Source: an uncultured Candidatus Binatia bacterium (GTDB lineage Bacteria > Desulfobacterota > Binatia > Bin18). Taken from it: DNA of 64,000 nt. Positions 26,172 through 34,634 of the stretch are shown here, piece by piece (the stretch's first letter is position 1; every line of letters starts with the position of its first letter). The notes below the pieces were generated by a model. That model was not told the origin of the DNA and did not search any database. It saw only the letters and a program-made list of their open reading frames with translations. Both the position numbers and the translations under genes were made by a program. The stretch spans positions 186,001-250,000 of the forward strand of contig OY282457.1 of the NCBI GenBank assembly GCA_958296235.1, given 5' to 3'.

Positions 26172-27518
26172 CTACCGTTCGGATGACGGTTTCCAGCCGG
26201 GCCCTCCGCCAAAGACCACGTTGGTGCCAACCAGGGGAATCCCGGCGATCATGGAGGACTCAAGCGTTAAGGCGCGCAGGTCTTCAGGCTCTAAAGCATG
26301 GACGTCCGACTTCCCGCACGAGCGAGCGAGCATTTGGATTTCCAGGGTTGCCGCGTTAAAGAAATTGCCAACGCGCTCGGCGCCCGCGTCAATATCCAGC
26401 CGTTTCATCAGCTCTGGGTCCTGCGTCGTAATGCCGACCGGGCAGCGTCCGGTATGACAGTGATGGCAGGCGTACGGCTCGGCCCCGATGGCCTGATAAT
26501 CGTCCACGTATAGCGGCTTGTTGCAGTTGAGGGCGATCAAGGCCGCGGTGCCCATATAAACGGCATCCGCGCCGAGCGCCAGCGCTTTCGCCGCGGCTGT
26601 GCCGCTGTGTATGCCGCCGGCAATAATGAGCTGCACCGTACCGTACAGACCGCATTCCTCCAGGGCAACGCGGGCTTCGCTGACCGCGGCCAGGGTCGGA
26701 ATCCCGGTGTGGTCAAGCAGGATGTCCGGTGAAGCGCCCGTGCCGCCCTCCATCCCATCGACCACAACGACATCGGCTCCCGCCTTGGCCGCCAGCTTCA
26801 CATCGTCATACACGCGCGACGCGCCCATTTTGACAAAAATGGGAACCTGCCAGTCGGTTGCTTCGCGCAGCTCCTCGATTTTTGTCAGCATATCGTCCGG
26901 GCCGAACCAGTCTGGATGACGGCATGGACTGCGCTGGTCAACACCCGGAGGCAGGTCGCGCAGTTCGGCGATTTCGTCCGAGACCTTGGACTCAAGCAGC
27001 AGCCCGCCTGTACCGGGCTTTGCCCCCTGTCCGACCGTCAGCTCAATCGCGTTGGCCTGCCGCAGATGATGTACGTTGATGCCGTAGCGGCTGGGTAAGA
27101 CCTCGTAGATGAGGATATCCGAATGCTCGCGCTCGGCGGCCAACATTCCCCCATCGCCCGTTGTCGTGGACGTTCCGGCGCGGGCCGCGGCTTTGGCCAG
27201 GGCGACTTTGGCGTTATAGGACAGCGCGCCATAGCTCATCCCGGTCACCATAATGGGAATGTCGATCTCAATCGGCTTTTTGGCAAAACGAGTGCCGAGC
27301 ACGGTCCTGGTCGAACATTTTTCACGGTAGCCTTCGAGAGGTATCCGGGAGAGGGTACAGGGCACAAACGTCAGATCGTCAAAGGAGGGCAGGGGGCGGT
27401 CGCGCAGGGCGCTAAAGCCTCGAATACGATAACGGCCCAGGTCGGCTTTGGCCTGGATGTCTTCGATAGTTTCGGGTTTCCAGGTCGTGCTGTGTCGGAC
27501 AACCGGACGCTCGCTCAC
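26172..27518 (-). CDS. mgsC: N-methylglutamate synthase subunit C (FMN glutamate-synthase domain)
   Basis: 448 residues from a GTG at 27518 that overlaps the mgsB stop (GTGA). It matches the synthase domain of glutamate synthase. GMSYGALSYNAKVALAKAA and TTTGDGGM begin the FMN barrel. KPGTGGLL, DVVVVDGMEGGTGA and GGIHSGTAAAKALALGAD bind FMN and substrate. CHHCHTGRCPVGITTQ is the [3Fe-4S] cysteine cluster. With MgsA and MgsB it forms N-methylglutamate from gamma-glutamylmethylamide. The family also contains GlxD-type proteins of unknown role; operon context decides here. Confidence 0.9.
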   Translation of the reverse strand: MSERPVVRHSTTWKPETIEDIQAKADLGRYRIRGFSALRDRPLPSFDDLTFVPCTLSRIPLEGYREKCSTRTVLGTRFAKKPIEIDIPIMVTGMSYGALSYNAKVALAKAAARAGTSTTTGDGGMLAAEREHSDILIYEVLPSRYGINVHHLRQANAIELTVGQGAKPGTGGLLLESKVSDEIAELRDLPPGVDQRSPCRHPDWFGPDDMLTKIEELREATDWQVPIFVKMGASRVYDDVKLAAKAGADVVVVDGMEGGTGASPDILLDHTGIPTLAAVSEARVALEECGLYGTVQLIIAGGIHSGTAAAKALALGADAVYMGTAALIALNCNKPLYVDDYQAIGAEPYACHHCHTGRCPVGITTQDPELMKRLDIDAGAERVGNFFNAATLEIQMLARSCGKSDVHALEPEDLRALTLESSMIAGIPLVGTNVVFGGGPGWKPSSER

Positions 27519-28204
27519 AGGGCCTCCCGCCAGGTGTCAAAGTCTTTTTTGTCAAACTGCCATAAGCGTCTACCGGAGACGACCTTTTGAAAGGACGCCG
27601 GCGCGGCAATATCGTACTGAGCCAGGGTGGTTGCCAGAAATTCCTGGTCCTGGTCCGTGACCTCCGCCATGACCGCGTCATTGCCCAGGTCCGCGATGCG
27701 GCCACCCACAAAGATACGTCCCTCATACATGGAATCACCCAGCGCTTCGGCTGTATCGCCGCAGACAATAATAGCGCCTTTTTGCATCATGAAACCGGTC
27801 ATATAGCCACTATTGCCCTGCACAATCAGTGTCCCGCCCTTCATGGCGATACCGGCGCGTGAACTCGCGCTCCCCCGGACCACAACCGTTCCGCCTCGAA
27901 TGGAGGCGGCGACGCTATTGCCGGCGTTCTGGTTCACAATGACGACGCCGTTCAGCATGCTTTCCGCCAGGCCCCAGCCACAACTCCCCTGCACCTCGAT
28001 GCGCGGACCGTCAATAAGTCCGCCACAGTAATAGCCCACACTGCCGCTCATGGTCAGGCTGACCGGCTGGAGGATCGCCACGCCGAGATTATGGCGTGCC
28101 TGGGGGTGCTGGACGCGGAGCTCGGTTTCGCCGGCCTGGATATGATGGCGAATTTCCTGATTGATGGCTCGGGAGGTTTTGCCTGTACAGTCGATGTCTT
28201 TCAC
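27515..28204 (-). CDS. mgsB: N-methylglutamate synthase subunit B (GXGXG domain)
   Basis: 229 residues forming the right-handed beta-helix of the glutamate-synthase C-terminal GXGXG domain. Repeats such as GSVGYYCGGLIDGPRIEVQG, GGTVVVRGSASSRAGIAMKG and GGTLIVQGNSGYMTGFMMQKG are visible across residues about 55-170. The domain is structural, forming the ammonia or methylamine tunnel between the glutaminase and FMN parts in related enzymes. It starts 68 bases after mgsA, across a strong hairpin region, while the rest of the operon overlaps or nearly so. Confidence 0.9.
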   Translation of the reverse strand: MKDIDCTGKTSRAINQEIRHHIQAGETELRVQHPQARHNLGVAILQPVSLTMSGSVGYYCGGLIDGPRIEVQGSCGWGLAESMLNGVVIVNQNAGNSVAASIRGGTVVVRGSASSRAGIAMKGGTLIVQGNSGYMTGFMMQKGAIIVCGDTAEALGDSMYEGRIFVGGRIADLGNDAVMAEVTDQDQEFLATTLAQYDIAAPASFQKVVSGRRLWQFDKKDFDTWREAL

Positions 28205-28214
28205 GCTACGTCCC

Positions 28215-28300
28215 TATAAAACAGATAGAGAGTTGAGATAGAGATAGAGAGCGCCCCGTCCCCCTCCATTCTCTATCTCCATTCTCTATCTCGCCTCTCT
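28215..28300 (-). repeat. GAGATAGAGA inverted and direct repeats between mgsA and mgsB
   Basis: GAGATAGAGA-type repeats at about 28225-28250 face TCTCTATCTC repeats at about 28275-28300, with two direct 13-bp copies of CATTCTCTATCTC. The last residues of MgsA (ERRDREWR) are encoded inside the repeat. The stem could slow or process the mRNA between mgsA and mgsB. Confidence 0.6.
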
Positions 28301-29205
28301 ACCGTCCAGGTCATGACGGTATTGACCCCGGGCTCCCACACTGGAAAGTCATCGCCCAGGGCGGAGCGTAGGGCCTGCTCTTCGGTGGCAATGGCGACAT
28401 AGGCCGGCGTGTCAGTCACCACCAGAGGTTTGAGGGCAAAGGGGTCTTTGACATAGCCCAGACTGTCCGCGCTTGCGGCCAGATAGCTGAACGCTCCGTC
28501 AAAGTCGGTCAGCGAGGTCTGGAGCGCGTCCGCAAAGCTGGCGCCCTGCGTCATACGGTCGGCGAGATACAGGCCGATAATTTCCGAGTCGTTCCCCGTG
28601 TAAAAACGATGTCCCTGCTGCTCATAGATGCGCCGCAGCTTGTGGTAGTTGGTGATATGTCCGTTATGGACGACGGCGACGTCGGCGCGGCCATGCGCCC
28701 AAAAGGGCTGAGAATGGCTGAGGTCAACGCGACTCTCGGTAGACATGCGGGTATGACCAATGCCATGCGTGCCAACATAGGACGAGACCGCGTAGGTGGT
28801 TTCAAGATTTGCCGGAGAACCGACCTGTTTGACCAGCTCAAGGCGGTTGCCCAGGCTGACGACTTCGACGCTATTGCCCACTGCTTCAATGGCCCGTTCC
28901 AGAGATTCCGGCTTCTCCGGTGGCGTGACGACCAGACGCAGAGACGGGCCCTGGATGTGTACCGCAGACACGCTAACAAGGCGCTTGACCTGTGCGACAA
29001 CCTCGTCGGCCAGGGTCTCAAACGGCCCGCGCTCGCCCAGCTTGACCCGCAGGACGCAGGCGTCTGCGCCCCGGTCGGCATAGACGGCAACGCCGCTCGA
29101 ATCCGGGCCACGGCGGTCAAGCGCCGACAACATGTCGAGCAGGGTTTGCCCCACCGCTGCCTGGCGATTGCCACTTTTGTCTAAAAATCCGACGATGCCA
29201 CACAT
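28273..29205 (-). CDS. mgsA: N-methylglutamate synthase subunit A (class II glutaminase domain)
   Basis: 310 residues beginning MCGIVGFLDKSGN, so Cys2 becomes the N-terminal nucleophile of a class II (Ntn) amidotransferase. THGIGHTRMSTESRVDLSHSQPFW and VVHNGHITNYHKLR hold the glutamine-binding Arg and Asn residues, and TGNDSEIIGLYLADRM follows. In the pathway it would act on the amide of gamma-glutamylmethylamide. It is the first gene of the eight-gene minus-strand operon. The ribosome site is weak (GAAAAGACG). A readable sigma-70 promoter lies about 57-86 bases upstream. Confidence 0.9.
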   Translation of the reverse strand: MCGIVGFLDKSGNRQAAVGQTLLDMLSALDRRGPDSSGVAVYADRGADACVLRVKLGERGPFETLADEVVAQVKRLVSVSAVHIQGPSLRLVVTPPEKPESLERAIEAVGNSVEVVSLGNRLELVKQVGSPANLETTYAVSSYVGTHGIGHTRMSTESRVDLSHSQPFWAHGRADVAVVHNGHITNYHKLRRIYEQQGHRFYTGNDSEIIGLYLADRMTQGASFADALQTSLTDFDGAFSYLAASADSLGYVKDPFALKPLVVTDTPAYVAIATEEQALRSALGDDFPVWEPGVNTVMTWTVERRDREWR

Positions 29206-29261
29206 AATCGTCTTTTCGTTCGGTTTGGCCTTCAGTGTTCAGAATAACGGCGCTTTGGAAG

Positions 29262-29291
29262 TGTATACGGCCTACCGGCGCGGGGTGTCAA
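29262..29291 (-). promoter_or_regulatory. Probable promoter of the mgs-mgd-gmaS operon
   Basis: On the minus strand, perfect TTGACA (29291-29286), an 18-base spacer and TATACA (29267-29262). Transcription would start near 29255 and give a leader of about 50 bases before mgsA. Confidence 0.5.
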
Positions 29292-29404
29292 GGCGGAAAA
29301 CCGCGGTAACGTAGCGCGCATGTGAGCGGCTTGGCCTGACAGGGAGTGGAACGAATGGCAAACAGCGGCTTGACGTGACGTATGGGTAATAATAGGTGTA
29401 CGTC

Positions 29405-29656
29405 ATGAACACCAAGCTGACCTTACGAATGGATGAAAGACTCGTCGAAAAAGGAAAACTTGAGGCCGGGCGCCGGGGTAAATCGGTCTCTCAAATGGTT
29501 GGCGATTTTTTTGATACTCTCAGCACGTCCAAGCAGCCAGCCGCAAAGAAACTCCCCCCGCTTACGGCTTCGCTTGTCGGCGTGCTGAAGGGACACCGGA
29601 TGAATGCTGACGCATACAAGAGGCATCTTTGGAAGAAATATCGGAGAGGACACTAA
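29405..29656 (+). CDS. DUF6364-like antitoxin, no toxin next to it
   Basis: 83 residues from ATG 29405. NTKLTLRMDERLVEKGKLEAGRRG starts a ribbon-helix-helix DNA-binding fold, and KSVSQMVGDFFDTL completes it; the C-terminal tail (LVGVLKG ... KRHLWKKYRRGH) is the part that wraps a PIN toxin in this family. Normally a VapC-type gene follows within a few bases. Here nothing PIN-like appears in any frame in the 73 bases before the convergent gene or beyond, so it is an orphan. Regulation of its own promoter is expected of the family. Confidence 0.75.
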   Translation: MNTKLTLRMDERLVEKGKLEAGRRGKSVSQMVGDFFDTLSTSKQPAAKKLPPLTASLVGVLKGHRMNADAYKRHLWKKYRRGH

Positions 29657-29729
29657 GCCAGTACATATGTAGTCATCAAAACTGTTGTTGTGCGGGAGAG
29701 AATTGCGGGACAAACGCGCCTGAGCCTAA

Positions 29730-30143
29730 CTATTTGGCAGAGTAACCGCCACGAATGGCCTCGCTGCTGAGCCGCCTGCCAACCGTAGCGGTCACGATTT
29801 TGTCCTGAATCTTTTCGATCTTGTCCTTCCTCTGAACCGGTAGGTCCAGAAATTTGGCGAAAATAAACAATCCTTCCTTCATCGGGAATGCCTCTTGCAC
29901 GATCTGATGGCCTTCCTCGCGGGTTCGGGCTGCATCCAACTTCGTCTGAATACTGCGCAGTCGCTCCTCCGAAAGGATGGGAGAAGGCTTGCGACCCTTG
30001 ATGCCGCTGCCACGTTCCTTGAAGGAGATGGAGGGGCGCAACTCGCCTTTGACCAACTTTTCGAATTCGTCATCGGACATATCCCGCACAGCCTTGGCGA
30101 CATCGGCGAGCAGATTGCCGAGCGCCGATTGTTGAGCACTCAT
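29730..30143 (-). CDS. Small partner protein of the ParA-like ATPase
   Basis: 137 residues, soluble and charged, without recognised domain. The N-terminal half is helical (SALGNLLADVAKAVRDMSDDEFEKLV), the middle is basic (KERGSGIKGRKPSP), and the C-terminal half is helical again, ending RRLSSEAIRGGYSAK. Its ATG overlaps the parA-like stop (30140-30143), so translation is coupled. A centromere-binding or adaptor role, like small ParB-type partners, is a guess from this arrangement; no helix-turn-helix is evident. AT-richer than the NMG operon next door. Confidence 0.65.
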   Translation of the reverse strand: MSAQQSALGNLLADVAKAVRDMSDDEFEKLVKGELRPSISFKERGSGIKGRKPSPILSEERLRSIQTKLDAARTREEGHQIVQEAFPMKEGLFIFAKFLDLPVQRKDKIEKIQDKIVTATVGRRLSSEAIRGGYSAK

Positions 30144-31111
30144 TTCACTCCCGCTTTTTCGCAGAACTCCACGGCTAGAGACTCGATTTCTGAGACAATA
30201 CTGGAATACGTGGGCTGCTTGTAACCGTGCAAAACAACAGGAATTCCGTCCTCTGGAGCGCTGGCAAAAATGGTCTTGTTCTCTCGGATTTGCGAGGAAA
30301 AGACGGAAATGTTGCTTAGCTGCATATAGTCTCGTTGTGCTCTGATGGGCTGCCCCCCGTGAATCTGGATCATGGTAAATACCACACCCAAAATCTCTGG
30401 ATGAATATCATCGCTTCCCGACCCCGTGTTGAATTCTTTCACGAGACTTCCGTAGCTACGCACGAGATAGTCGATTCCCAACGTGGACAAGTAGTCTGGC
30501 TTGGCGGGGATCAAAATACCGTCACTTGCCACAATTGCGTTTTTCGTGACGATGTTGAAATTCGGAGGACAGTCAATCAGCACAATGTCATACTTAGCTT
30601 CCGCTACGTACTTGCCGAGATGGGACCGCAACAGCCCATAGACCTTGGCGAGCTGACGCTTCACTCGACCCGGAGGGACGCCGCTCAGCATATAAGCCAA
30701 GTCAAGGTCGACGTTGATTAGCCCCAGATGGGATGGAATCAAGTCAATCTTGCCGCCATTGTCAGGCAGAGACTCCGCCACTTTCAAATTCGGCACGATC
30801 AAGCTGCCCAATTCTGGGGTCTCCAAGTCATCGTCGCCGATTCCGTCGAACCAGCTTTTAATGGTTTTGTCGCTGCCAGTGGTACCGTCTCCTCCGAGTT
30901 CGTCCCGCCAATAGTCAGGCGTGACAAATGAAAAAGTCAGACTGCACTGCGCGTCCATGTCTAGCAACAGGACGCGCTTGCCCCGGAAAGCAAGTTCCGC
31001 TGCTAGGTTGGCCGTCAGCGTGGTTTTGCCCACGCCGCCCTTATAATTGATGACCGAGACGATTTGCACTTTTTCGTCCTTAAAGTATTGGGTGAGGGGT
31101 TTTAGGCACAA
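30140..31111 (-). CDS. ParA/Soj-family ATPase
   Basis: 323 residues. NYKGGVGKTTLTANLAAELA (deviant Walker A with the signature lysine, about residues 22-41), LLLDMDAQCSLT (Walker A' region) and YDIVLIDCPPNFN (Walker B) are all present. An insertion with GSDKTIKSWFDGIGDDDLETPELG follows the second motif. Such ATPases partition plasmids, chromosomes or protein clusters. A GTG a few codons downstream could be the true start (KVQIVSVINYKGG). The coupled 137-residue gene is the likely partner. No par sites or replication genes are visible, so this is an isolated chromosomal pair, perhaps from an integrated element. Confidence 0.85.
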   Translation of the reverse strand: MCLKPLTQYFKDEKVQIVSVINYKGGVGKTTLTANLAAELAFRGKRVLLLDMDAQCSLTFSFVTPDYWRDELGGDGTTGSDKTIKSWFDGIGDDDLETPELGSLIVPNLKVAESLPDNGGKIDLIPSHLGLINVDLDLAYMLSGVPPGRVKRQLAKVYGLLRSHLGKYVAEAKYDIVLIDCPPNFNIVTKNAIVASDGILIPAKPDYLSTLGIDYLVRSYGSLVKEFNTGSGSDDIHPEILGVVFTMIQIHGGQPIRAQRDYMQLSNISVFSSQIRENKTIFASAPEDGIPVVLHGYKQPTYSSIVSEIESLAVEFCEKAGVK

Positions 31112-31340
31112 TGGCGTGGACCTTGCGCTTTATCTATCCTTACTTCACGACAATTTTGTAACCGCCACACATATACGACTCTCTCTCCTAACATCAATAT
31201 CCTGTCCGATAGCAAAATCATTTGTAGGTATGCCTAATAGGGATGGTCCTCGAAAAATCGAACAATATGCTTACATGCAAATACTGTCACGACCGTTAAT
31301 TATCTTTTCAGGCACGTCTATCTGTTCGGCCCACAGGTTC

Positions 31341-32330
31341 CTACTGCATGAAATTCAGCGGACTGCCGGCGATGAGCGGCTGGAGGTTCCGACGGTATTC
31401 CTCCGGTTTGGCCACCTCTTCGATCAGCCATTCAATATCGCGTTCGTAAAAATACGACATCAGCGTAAACAGCGTATTATAGGCATCGACATAGCGGTTA
31501 CACACATACGCGACCGTCTCTGCTCCGCGGCGTTCGACTGGCGCGTAGTGCATGATCAAGTCGGCATCGCTCAGCGCGTGCGGGGTATCATCATCGACAA
31601 AGCGTTGATTTTCCTGCTCCATGTCGGTCACCAGGGTATTCGCCTCGTGGCAGAGATCAAGCTCGACTGTGACCGGTAAGGCAATGTCCAGAGTTGGTGG
31701 TTTCCGCTGGGCAAAGCGCTCAAGGGCGCGTCGCGCGCCCTCGCGAATACGGGCGTGGCTCTCGCTCAGGGGAAGATGCTGGCCCTTGAAATAGCCGAGC
31801 GATTTTTTGACCTCGACATATTCGATGTCGCCGAGCAGCGGACGGGCCTGCTCTATGGTTTTGTCGTCACCGGACAGCATCAGAATAGGCACGCCGAAGC
31901 TGCTGACCAAAAAGCCGTTCAGACCATACTCCCCAACCGACAGGCCGTTTATCCGCACATCCTGAAAGGCCGGAATCCAGGTGTGGCTGAGGATGCCATC
32001 CGGCGTCCCGGCTTTTGAGTGATAGCCAATAAACAGCGCCCCATCAAAGCCGGGGTTGAAGCCTTTGAACTGGCATAAATTGCGCTTCATCCCGGACTTC
32101 AGGCTGGCTTTGCGATGCACATCCTTGGGGCGGATATTGCACATATAGCCATGCGAGTCCGAGACCACGATGTCAGACGCTCCCCCTTCAATCGCACCCT
32201 GAACGGCCGCATTCACATCCCCGGCCATGATCTGTCGAAAAGTGTGATAGCCCGGCAAGCCCTGAAAAACCTCCTCCACGGTTTCCACTCCAGAGATACC
32301 TTCCATATCCACCGATATGAAAATTCGCAT
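31341..32330 (-). CDS. M55 family D-aminopeptidase (DppA-like)
   Basis: 329 residues from ATG 32330 (GAGGAG upstream). RIFISVDMEGISG gives Asp8 and Glu10; VSDSHG has His60; IGYHSKAGT has His104; LSHTW has His116; GEYGLNG has Glu134. These align with the zinc ligands and nucleophile His of Bacillus DppA, so the site is complete. The enzyme releases N-terminal D-amino acids such as D-Ala from peptides. The following gene on the same strand is convergent to ParA intergenic DNA. Upstream lies a deacetylase-fold gene, 71 bases away, with a short MITE-like remnant between (32347-32383). Fits the D-amino-acid theme of the window. Confidence 0.9.
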   Translation of the reverse strand: MRIFISVDMEGISGVETVEEVFQGLPGYHTFRQIMAGDVNAAVQGAIEGGASDIVVSDSHGYMCNIRPKDVHRKASLKSGMKRNLCQFKGFNPGFDGALFIGYHSKAGTPDGILSHTWIPAFQDVRINGLSVGEYGLNGFLVSSFGVPILMLSGDDKTIEQARPLLGDIEYVEVKKSLGYFKGQHLPLSESHARIREGARRALERFAQRKPPTLDIALPVTVELDLCHEANTLVTDMEQENQRFVDDDTPHALSDADLIMHYAPVERRGAETVAYVCNRYVDAYNTLFTLMSYFYERDIEWLIEEVAKPEEYRRNLQPLIAGSPLNFMQ

Positions 32331-32401
32331 ATGCTCTCCTCTTGTTGCCCTCTCCCCCTGAAGGAGGGCGCGGGTGAGGGCTGCCCTCATCTCCCGAGCC
32401 G

Positions 32402-33310
32402 TTAATCCTGCCAGGCCGCGGCCGCCTCGCGCATGGTTGTGAACCAGACGCCAGGCTTGGCGTAGACGTGTTGGATGACGCTTTCCAGCCAGGCCGGCTT
32501 AAAATCCCGTCCGCAGCACTGCGGATGGAGGATCGTATTCCATATCCCACCCGGCACCTGTTCATAACAATAGTCAAAACTCGACGTAAAAATTTCCTTC
32601 GACTGAGACGGGGTGTGGAAAGGGGCCGGATTGAACCAGGGGTTTTTGGGGTCAAGATAATACCCCATGAATTCAAACTGGGCGAAGTCGTTGGTATCCC
32701 AGTGCAGGGGAATCTCAAGCAATTCCGAAGGCTGGCCCCAGGTAACCTCAAAGGGTTCCTCGGTCTGGACCGTATCGCCAATCCGCAGCCGATAGGGCAG
32801 AAAATCATGCCCCTGCAAACTGCTGTCATAGACAAAACCCAGGTCGATCAGATGCTGGGGGACATGCTCACCCAACCAGTCTCCAATGGGCGAGCGAAAA
32901 CCGATAGGCCGTTCGCCTACGGTTTTTTCCAACAGCTCAATCTGTTGTTCGAGATAGATGCGTTGCTTTTCCGGCGAGGCCGGCTCAACCCCGCTCATGG
33001 CCAGACCAACCTCGGAGGGTTGGTGATACATGCTATGGGCCGCAATTTCGTGGCCCCGACGATGCGCCTCCTGCACCACATCCTGAAAAAGTCTGGCGCT
33101 GTGACCGGGGGTAAAGAAGGTGGCTTTGATGGAATATTTATCGAGGATGTCCAGGATACGCGGCATAGCCACCCGAGGACCGAATTCTCCGCGCGACAGG
33201 GGATTGGCGGTCGGAGAGCGGAAAAACCCCAGCCATAAGGCCATGGCGTCGATATCGAAACAAAAACAGCAGGCCATTTTTTTGCCGTCCGGCATGTGTA
33301 CCTTGCCCAT
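32402..33310 (-). CDS. Polysaccharide deacetylase-fold (PuuE-like) hydrolase
   Basis: 302 residues, cytoplasmic, with AAGGAGG 5 bases before ATG. CFCFDIDAMALW (FDxD, residues 18-21), ATFFTPGHS, HEIAAHSMYH (His87 and His92) and GFRSPIGDW are the metal and catalytic motifs of carbohydrate esterase family 4. The group with WLGFF and PLSRGEFGPRVAMPRIL resembles PuuE-like members, which act on C-N bonds such as allantoin or cyclic imides rather than sugars. Its neighbours in amide metabolism favour that, but the substrate is inferred. A second paralogue with signal peptide is at 41659. Confidence 0.85.
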   Translation of the reverse strand: MGKVHMPDGKKMACCFCFDIDAMALWLGFFRSPTANPLSRGEFGPRVAMPRILDILDKYSIKATFFTPGHSARLFQDVVQEAHRRGHEIAAHSMYHQPSEVGLAMSGVEPASPEKQRIYLEQQIELLEKTVGERPIGFRSPIGDWLGEHVPQHLIDLGFVYDSSLQGHDFLPYRLRIGDTVQTEEPFEVTWGQPSELLEIPLHWDTNDFAQFEFMGYYLDPKNPWFNPAPFHTPSQSKEIFTSSFDYCYEQVPGGIWNTILHPQCCGRDFKPAWLESVIQHVYAKPGVWFTTMREAAAAWQD

Positions 33311-33485
33311 AGACCCTCCTTAGTCCGAGCGTTGAGACTGTTTTGTCGTGTGGTATGCGCTGGCGCGTGATACGTCTCCTGGTCTGCCCCTCCTTTATTG
33401 CGCGTTTCGACTCGTTTTCTTCTACTCAACCTGAGAAGAGGAAGGCAAGAGCGAGCGCCATAATTTTTTCGTGAAGTCGTGTCGG

Positions 33486-34547
33486 CTACCGAAAATGAGG
33501 CATGACTTTTTCCGCAAACAGGCGCATGGAGCGTTCAACCCGGTCCTGCGGCAGCCCCCCGAAATTCATCCAGCACAGCAGCTCTCCCACCCCGGCCGCC
33601 TCCATTTCACGCACCCGGTCCACAATCCGCTCCGGCGAGCCGAACAGCACGGTCTCTGCCACCAACTGTTCCCAGGTAATACTGGCCAGACGATCGGCCA
33701 GGGCGTGAAACTGAGGCTGGAGGGCAGGGGGAGCGGCCTCAATATGATCAGGGACGAGAAAGCGGGCGAGGGCTTGTTGATACCAGACTTCTGCGGCCTG
33801 TGCCTCGCGCAGGGCCTGCGCGTCCGTCGGCGCAACATAGATGTGGCGCGAGACGCCCCACGAATGCAGAGCCGCTTGTATTGCGGCTTCAGACTGTCCG
33901 GCTTCACCCAGGGCGGCAGTATAGATATCCCGATTGTGTTCGATTTGGCTGAACGGACCGAATAGAATGGAATTCAACATGGACCAGCCGCTCCTGGCCG
34001 CCAGTTGGATGGTCTCGGGACTGACGCAGACGAGCGACAGCGGAGGATGGGGTTTCTGGTGGGGCTTGGGAATGACCGGGATGTTTTCAATGCTGAAGAA
34101 CTTGCCGTGATAGGAGACACGCTCCTGGGTCCAGGCCTGAATCATAACGGCCAGGGTTTCGCTAAAGCGTTCCCGGTTTTCTATCTGCGGAACCCGGTAG
34201 CCGACAAACTCGATGGGCCGATTACCCCGCCCGATTCCAACGCGCAGCCGGCCCTGACTCAGAATATCGACAAAGGCAATTTCTTCGGCCAGACGAATGG
34301 GGTCATGAAAGGGCAGGATGACCGCGGCCAGCCCGATGGTGATGCGTTCAGTCCGAGCGGCAATGGCAGAGGCCAGCGCCATCGGGCTGGTTGAAATGCC
34401 ATACTCGATAAAGTGATGCTCGGTCAGCCAGACGCTATCGTAGCCGAGTTCTTCGCTGAGCAGAATCTGGGCAAACTCCCGATGAATGACCTCTTCGTGG
34501 GAGGTATCTGGGGGAGCCTGAAGAAAATAATAGGTGCCGAAACGCAT
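33486..34547 (-). CDS. LLM-class flavin-dependent oxidoreductase
   Basis: 353 residues forming a luciferase-like TIM barrel: MRFGTYYFLQAP, WLTEHHFIEYGIS, TERITIGLAAVILPFHDPIRLAEE, GRLRVGIGRGN and the C-terminal LFGSPERIVDRVREMEAAGVGEL. These use FMNH2 or F420 to oxidise diverse substrates; EHHF and the GIGRGN loop are consistent with FMN binding. A monooxygenase for small organics is likely, but the substrate is unknown. It stands alone between two minus-strand genes and a MITE copy. Confidence 0.88.
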   Translation of the reverse strand: MRFGTYYFLQAPPDTSHEEVIHREFAQILLSEELGYDSVWLTEHHFIEYGISTSPMALASAIAARTERITIGLAAVILPFHDPIRLAEEIAFVDILSQGRLRVGIGRGNRPIEFVGYRVPQIENRERFSETLAVMIQAWTQERVSYHGKFFSIENIPVIPKPHQKPHPPLSLVCVSPETIQLAARSGWSMLNSILFGPFSQIEHNRDIYTAALGEAGQSEAAIQAALHSWGVSRHIYVAPTDAQALREAQAAEVWYQQALARFLVPDHIEAAPPALQPQFHALADRLASITWEQLVAETVLFGSPERIVDRVREMEAAGVGELLCWMNFGGLPQDRVERSMRLFAEKVMPHFR

Positions 34548-34634
34548 TGAGTTGTCCTTTGGCGATATGAGAAAAAATGAAAATTGCTGTTTAACACGAC
34601 AACGGTTAAAAGGAAGAGACTTGTCGATTAGGGA

